The notes beneath the pieces are model-generated. The model was given only the letters and a program-made list of their open reading frames with translations, made no database searches and was not told the DNA's origin. The position numbers were made by a program, and so were the translations under genes. A stretch of DNA of 60,427 bases, taken from Cytophagaceae bacterium. Its GTDB lineage: Bacteria > Bacteroidota > Bacteroidia > Cytophagales > Spirosomataceae. The DNA lies in contig CANFVE010000016.1 of assembly GCA_947450365.1 (NCBI GenBank), positions 1 through 60,427 on the forward strand. Reading direction: 5' to 3'. Each line of letters begins with the position of its first letter. The stretch's first letter is position 1. Positions 58,156 through 60,427 of the stretch are shown here, piece after piece.

Positions 58156-60427
58156 AAAGAGCACTACTTTTCTTGATTTTTATTTGCGCGCCCTGGGTGG
58201 TACTAGGGCAAAAAAAGGGTATAAGCTACCAAGCTGTGATTCTAGATCCTACTCCCTTGGACATTCCAGGAAATCCTATTTCGGGCCAACCTTTGCAAAA
58301 GGGAAAAGTAACTCTCCGGTTTAGCATCGGAAATGCAAATAGCTTAGATTATGTAGAAATCCAGCAAACGGAAACAGATGAATTTGGGCTTATCAACGTG
58401 ATGATAGGCGAAGGAAATACGAATGGTTCGTTGAATTCAAATGCATCAACCTTGCCAATCGCGAAATTCAATTCATTCGATGCGATTATTTGGGATGAAA
58501 ACCAAAAAAACCTGTCCGTTGGGGTCAGCTTTGATGGGGGGGAAACATTTAGTGAGGTTAGCAATCAACGATTAAGCTTTTCGCCCTATGCGCTATATGC
58601 GGAGGCTGTGGAATATAAAAATGTACGGGAGGCTCCGAAGAAACTATCTCAATTTGCGAACGATTCTGGTTATTTAATTCCAAAAGATTTAGATCCTATT
58701 TCGGAGGTATTGTCAGTAACGAATAAGACGATTCGAACGAATCAATTGTTGGCCGACCAAAACTTTGCCATTGTCAATCAACAAATCTTTTCATTAAGCG
58801 ATTCGATCCAACTAAATTCTAGAACGATTGCCAAAAACACCTATTCCATTTCGGATATTGAAAAAAAATTGGTGAATGTCAATGGGCTGATTTCTGAGAC
58901 AAAAAATGAATCCCAGGCCAACTTAAATCGGTTAAGTTCAAATATTAATGGCCTTCAATCACAACTATTTTCAACGAATAATGCCCTTTCGAATTTAGCC
59001 TCCACCTATGAAATCGTGGATAATAAATCCGCGGCCACCGACTTAGGAAATTCGAGTCCTTCCGATCAATTATATCCGACGCAGAAAGCGATCAAAACCT
59101 ATGTCGACACAAAGGTAGCAGACTTAGCCGGTGGTTCCATCGCAGACGCCACCACACTGGCTCCGGGAAAAATTCAACTTGCCGGGGATCTCGGCGGTAC
59201 CGCCTCTTCGCCAACAGTACCGGGTTTAACAAGTAAAGAGAATATTGCTAATAAATCCACCGATGTGAGTTCAGATTCGAATTCCGATACTAAATACCCC
59301 TCCGTCAAAGCGGTGAAAGCGTATGTGGATCAGGCAACACAAGGAATAGCCTTGCAAGCGAATTTAGATACCAAAGCGAATAGCACAGACGTTAATGCGG
59401 CACTTGGGACAAAGGAGAATGCATCGAATAAATCGAATAATTCCGCACTCGGTAATTCAGAGGAATTATTCCCGACGCAAAAAGCGGTCAAAACCTATGT
59501 GGACAATCAAGTTGCCAATGGGATTGTATCGGATGCTGATGCTTCAACCAAAGGAAAGATCCAATTAGCCGGAGATTTAGGCGGAACAGCCGCTTCTCCT
59601 ACGGTCCCGGGATTAGCATTGAAGGCCAATGCAGCAGATGTGACATCGGCATTATCGTTGAAAGCCAATACCACGGATATAACCGAAGCATTAGCACTTA
59701 AGGCAAACGCCTCCGACCTAACAAGTGCGATTTCGGGAAAAGAAGAGATTTCCAACAAATCTACTTCCACTGCCCTCGGGACCAGCGATGTTCTATATCC
59801 TAGTCAAAAAGCAGTCAAAACCTATGTGGATGCAACTTTGGCTTCCGGCGCTCCTGATGCGGATGCATCAACCAAGGGAAAAATCCAATTGGCCGGCGAT
59901 TTAGGGGGAACCGCAGCTTCGCCAACCGTGCCTGGTTTGGCCTTAAAAGCTCCGATAAATAATCCAACCTTCACCGGTACCGTTGGCGGACTCGACAAAA
60001 GCATGGTGGGGCTCAGCAACATTGATAACACCAGCGATGCAAACAAACCTATTTCCAGCGCCACCCAAACAGCCTTAAATTTAAAAGCCAATGTGGCTGA
60101 CGTCAACAATGAATTGGCACAAAAAGCCAATGCCTCCGATGTCTCCTCCTCACTTGCGTTAAAAGCAAATACATCAGATGTGAATAATGCGCTGAATCTA
60201 AAAGCAAATACGGCGGACGTAACCAATGAATTGACCCTAAAAGCGAACTCCTCCGACGTCTCCACCTCGCTTGCGTTAAAAGCAAATACATCAGATGTAA
60301 CTAGCGCGCTGAATCTAAAAGCAAATACGACAGATGTCACAAGCGCATTAGCTGACAAAGAAAATAGTGCAAACAAATCTACTTCCTCCGCCCTCGGTAC
60401 CAGCGATGTCTTATATCCAAGTCAAAA
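58152..60427 (+). CDS. Long secreted repeat protein resembling phage tail fibres, cut by the window edge
   Basis: Open from the ATG at 58152 to the right edge: at least 758 residues, no stop. Signal peptide 1-19 (LLFLIFICAPWVVLG, then Q). Residues 20-160 form a non-repetitive head (ISYQAVILDP, LRFSIGNANS, SFSPYALYAEAV). A helical region follows (about 175-300; IRTNQLLADQNFAIVNQQIF, EKKLVNVNGLISETKNE), likely coiled coil. From about 305 three repeat types alternate: YPTQKAVKTYVD-like (59073, 59295, 59469, 59796, 60414), GKIQLAGDLGGTASSPTVPG-like (59166, 59553, 59877), and LKANxxDV units with a 13-residue period. One SMVGLSNIDNTSDANKP unit is at 60000. These phrases recur in phage tail-fibre and Bacteroidota surface proteins. 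Trimeric fibre structure is inference. It may be an adhesin; the C-terminus, with any secretion signal, is outside the window. Confidence 0.8.
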   Translation, partial: MKRALLFLIFICAPWVVLGQKKGISYQAVILDPTPLDIPGNPISGQPLQKGKVTLRFSIGNANSLDYVEIQQTETDEFGLINVMIGEGNTNGSLNSNASTLPIAKFNSFDAIIWDENQKNLSVGVSFDGGETFSEVSNQRLSFSPYALYAEAVEYKNVREAPKKLSQFANDSGYLIPKDLDPISEVLSVTNKTIRTNQLLADQNFAIVNQQIFSLSDSIQLNSRTIAKNTYSISDIEKKLVNVNGLISETKNESQANLNRLSSNINGLQSQLFSTNNALSNLASTYEIVDNKSAATDLGNSSPSDQLYPTQKAIKTYVDTKVADLAGGSIADATTLAPGKIQLAGDLGGTASSPTVPGLTSKENIANKSTDVSSDSNSDTKYPSVKAVKAYVDQATQGIALQANLDTKANSTDVNAALGTKENASNKSNNSALGNSEELFPTQKAVKTYVDNQVANGIVSDADASTKGKIQLAGDLGGTAASPTVPGLALKANAADVTSALSLKANTTDITEALALKANASDLTSAISGKEEISNKSTSTALGTSDVLYPSQKAVKTYVDATLASGAPDADASTKGKIQLAGDLGGTAASPTVPGLALKAPINNPTFTGTVGGLDKSMVGLSNIDNTSDANKPISSATQTALNLKANVADVNNELAQKANASDVSSSLALKANTSDVNNALNLKANTADVTNELTLKANSSDVSTSLALKANTSDVTSALNLKANTTDVTSALADKENSANKSTSSALGTSDVLYPSQ
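59166..59939 (+). repeat. Three copies of the LAGDLGGT module
   Basis: 63-bp units starting at 59166, 59553 and 59877 encode GKIQLAGDLGGT[AS][AS]SPTVPGL with mostly synonymous differences. Copies two and three are preceded by DADASTK. They are spaced 387 and 324 bp apart inside the repeat protein. Confidence 0.85.
59622..59738 (+). repeat. 39-bp tandem repeats, first array (3 units)
   Basis: In-frame units with KAN codons starting at 59622, 59661 and 59700, encoding KANAADVTSALSL, KANTTDITEALAL and KANASDLTSAISG. Period exactly 39 bp (13 residues). Confidence 0.85.
60084..60356 (+). repeat. 39-bp tandem repeats, second array (7 units)
   Basis: KAN codons start at 60084, 60123, 60162, 60201, 60240, 60279 and 60318, all exactly 39 bp apart. 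Units read KANTSDVNNALNL, KANTADVTNELTL, KANSSDVSTSLAL and so on. The high identity at DNA level makes copy-number change by slippage or recombination likely. Confidence 0.88.

Noticed and set aside
60084..60356. Regular 39-bp repeats that could be taken for a CRISPR array
   Set aside because: There are no unique spacers between units, every unit is in frame inside a coding region, and no cas gene is near.
59822..60376. 184-codon minus-strand open frame rich in Ser, Ala and Phe
   Set aside because: It is the exact mirror of the 39-bp repeat array of the plus-strand repeat protein; repeats keep antisense frames open. It has no credible N-terminus or domain.

Overview
The window is one contiguous piece of a Bacteroidota chromosome, most likely order Cytophagales (Spirosomaceae-like freshwater relatives). 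Three things point there. The protein families are typical: a long purM, a hybrid malic enzyme, a TonB receptor with an N-terminal carboxypeptidase-like domain, and membrane-anchored AraC regulators. Several intergenic gaps carry TAnnTTTG -7 boxes, two of them with a TTTG box 19-20 bp upstream. Signal peptides commonly end in AQ. Placement below phylum is inference. No rRNA, tRNA, insertion sequence or CRISPR array was seen. No gap between genes exceeds 300 bp; the longest are 57201-57447 (247 bp) and 21876-22115 (240 bp).

Layout. 1-10529 (minus) is housekeeping: rplU (cut by the window edge), purM, hemB, an XRE regulator, an M61 peptidase, recO, a PlsC-like acyltransferase and a 1561-residue exported protein of unknown function. 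10559-11580 (plus) holds kdsC and a gamma-carbonic-anhydrase-like gene. 11577-18946 (minus) holds the maeB / DUF1684 / glycosyltransferase operon, a membrane AraC regulator, small genes and hemN. 19049-21875 is a sulfatase facing an M28 peptidase. 22116-26003 (minus) is a five-gene light and alkylation DNA-repair operon: DUF2256, an iron-sulfur photolyase, CRY-DASH, TIGR03643 and AlkB. An NRAMP-like transporter lies upstream of it. 27402-38060 mixes VOC, ThuA, pirin, DUF1593, a YiaK-type dehydrogenase, a GH78 rhamnosidase and an amidase, suggesting plant or algal glycan use. 38097-45550 has a GT-C membrane glycosyltransferase, a TonB receptor, a cupin-AraC regulator, an outer-membrane protein and a Bcr-type efflux pump. 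45513-48788 (minus) is a PhyH / Gfo-Idh / YeiH operon. 48886-56003 holds DUF6370, dienelactone hydrolase, GNAT, DUF3050, a multidomain cytochrome, a flavin reductase and an MFS transporter. 56043-60427 has a second membrane AraC regulator divergent from a surface operon: an outer-membrane protein, then a long secreted protein built of phage-tail-fibre-like repeats that runs off the window.

The genome is compact. Many neighbours overlap by 1-17 bp, and four convergent pairs overlap by exactly 4 bp through a shared TTAA or TTAG. The most interesting parts are the photorepair operon with its two uncharacterised small partners, the repeat-built surface protein with its structured upstream region, and the TonB receptor with its clear promoter and hairpin-bearing leader.
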